From contig JADJQZ010000001.1 of assembly GCA_016712465.1 (NCBI GenBank), positions 6,200,001 to 6,264,000 on the forward strand: a DNA stretch of 64,000 nucleotides, written 5' to 3'. The position numbers and the translations under genes were made by a program. The first letter of the stretch is position 1; each line of letters begins with the position of its first letter. Below, one piece after another: positions 63,384 to 64,000 of this stretch. The notes beneath the pieces were generated by a model, which made no database searches, was not told the origin of the DNA, and worked only from the letters and a program-made list of their open reading frames with translations. The stretch is from Candidatus Obscuribacter sp. (lineage in GTDB: Bacteria > Cyanobacteriota > Vampirovibrionia > Obscuribacterales > Obscuribacteraceae).

Positions 63384-64000
63384 ATGCAAACAAACATCTC
63401 TAAAGCAACCCTGGCAGCAAACAGTCTTGAGAAAGCCGTCTCAAGCTGGCTGGCAGTCATCCTCGGCCTGGTAGTACCACTGGTAACTTTGCTCGTATGC
63501 ACCGGCATCAAGGGAACCATTACCACGGATACCATGCTGATCAGCGCCAATTTGCACATGGTTGTGCTGGCGCTTATCCCGCTGATTGCCATCCGCTCCG
63601 GTGTGGACTTCCAACTTCGTTTGAACGCCTGGCGCCATGAAGCCCTGATGGGCACTATCTTCTGGTTGAGCCTGACAGTGCAAGCCATAAGCTGGATGAC
63701 GGCAAGCCTCAACAATGCCGACAAGATGGAGCTCTTCGTCAGCAAATTCAGCTCGCAACAGTGTTCCATCGGCGTACCCTGCCCGGTGCAAGGCGGCGTC
63801 GTAAACATACCCTACGTGGCATCTTTGATGCGGGCCCAGGAAACTCTCCGGAACGAAATCGGCACACTGAACAAGATTCTCTCTTACAGAACTGTCGCAG
63901 CCGAGACGAGACCGAATAACCTGGAGCAGCTTGACGGCTTCATTGAGCCCATGAATCAGCTCGGAAAGCTGAAAGACAGCCTGCAAGCGCTGACTTCACC
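63384..64000 (+). CDS. membrane protein, 5' part (runs off the window)
   Basis: The ATG at 63384 has GGGAG eight bases upstream and the frame is open to the end of the window (205 codons). Hydrophobic segments occur at about residues 22-42, 58-70 and 91-107. A loop with two Cys (QQCSIGVPCPVQGG) and a helical region (LMRAQETLRNEIGTLNKIL) follow. It is the second gene of a pair with 62787. The start of an inner-membrane protein with an external loop is all that can be said. Confidence 0.7.
   Translation, partial: MQTNISKATLAANSLEKAVSSWLAVILGLVVPLVTLLVCTGIKGTITTDTMLISANLHMVVLALIPLIAIRSGVDFQLRLNAWRHEALMGTIFWLSLTVQAISWMTASLNNADKMELFVSKFSSQQCSIGVPCPVQGGVVNIPYVASLMRAQETLRNEIGTLNKILSYRTVAAETRPNNLEQLDGFIEPMNQLGKLKDSLQALTS

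Overview
The window looks like chromosomal DNA of a GC-moderate, Gram-negative-type bacterium. It has a TolC-family outer-membrane protein, many signal peptides and core genes (hisS, tadA). The many large unrecognised proteins rich in Ala, Gly, Ser and Pro, and secreted TPR proteins with RLxRLE and VFG motifs, recall Candidatus Obscuribacterales (Vampirovibrionia/Melainabacteria). That placement is an inference from protein style, not a search result. No rRNA, tRNA or CRISPR array was found.

Layout. 1-6.1 kb: the 3' end of a coiled-coil gene, a small AAG-rich gene, hypotheticals, then a minus-strand pair: a single-chain SDR plus dienoyl-CoA-isomerase-like fusion and a DUF2071 protein. 6.5-12.4 kb: a DHH phosphoesterase, a ribose-type ABC importer operon and an ICMT-like methyltransferase. 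12.9-21.4 kb: tadA, small secreted proteins, a coiled-coil/TPR secreted pair, and a histidine kinase with its OmpR-type regulator. 21.4-28.1 kb: on the minus strand, a degenerate trypsin-like protein, a VanY-like M15 peptidase, a membrane protein of TIGR04222 type ending in a six-Cys Gly/Cys tail, a DUF692 (MNIO) oxidase starting one base after it, and a TolC protein. The Cys-tail/MNIO pair is the best candidate here for a little-described system, probably RiPP-like Cys modification. 28-37.4 kb: hypotheticals, a Nudix hydrolase, a response regulator that has lost its phospho-acceptor Asp, and an SPFH module with two small membrane proteins separated by repeated hairpins. 37.7-41 kb: a stray copy of the 3' end of that response regulator, which supplies the last codons of an opposing gene, then an APC amino-acid permease. 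41.9-45.3 kb: a small unknown gene, leucyl aminopeptidase and a methyltransferase. 45.6-46.7 kb: a decayed IS110-family element. 47-52.6 kb: a TetR regulator with a metallophosphoesterase, then two very large hypotheticals in tandem. 53.3-56.2 kb: three small AAG-rich or Cys-rich genes and hisS. 56.3-64 kb: a large protein with a CHAP-like C-terminus, an MqnC/CofH-like radical SAM enzyme, a ClpB-like single-AAA protein with an unknown C-terminal half, and two membrane proteins, the last running off the window.

A recurring pattern is a set of scattered, mostly single-gene units (788, 41933, 42649, 53288, 54017 and 59993) that use AAG and C/G-ending codons far more than their neighbours. They have strong Shine-Dalgarno sites, and several have clear terminators. 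High expression or a shared foreign origin could explain this.
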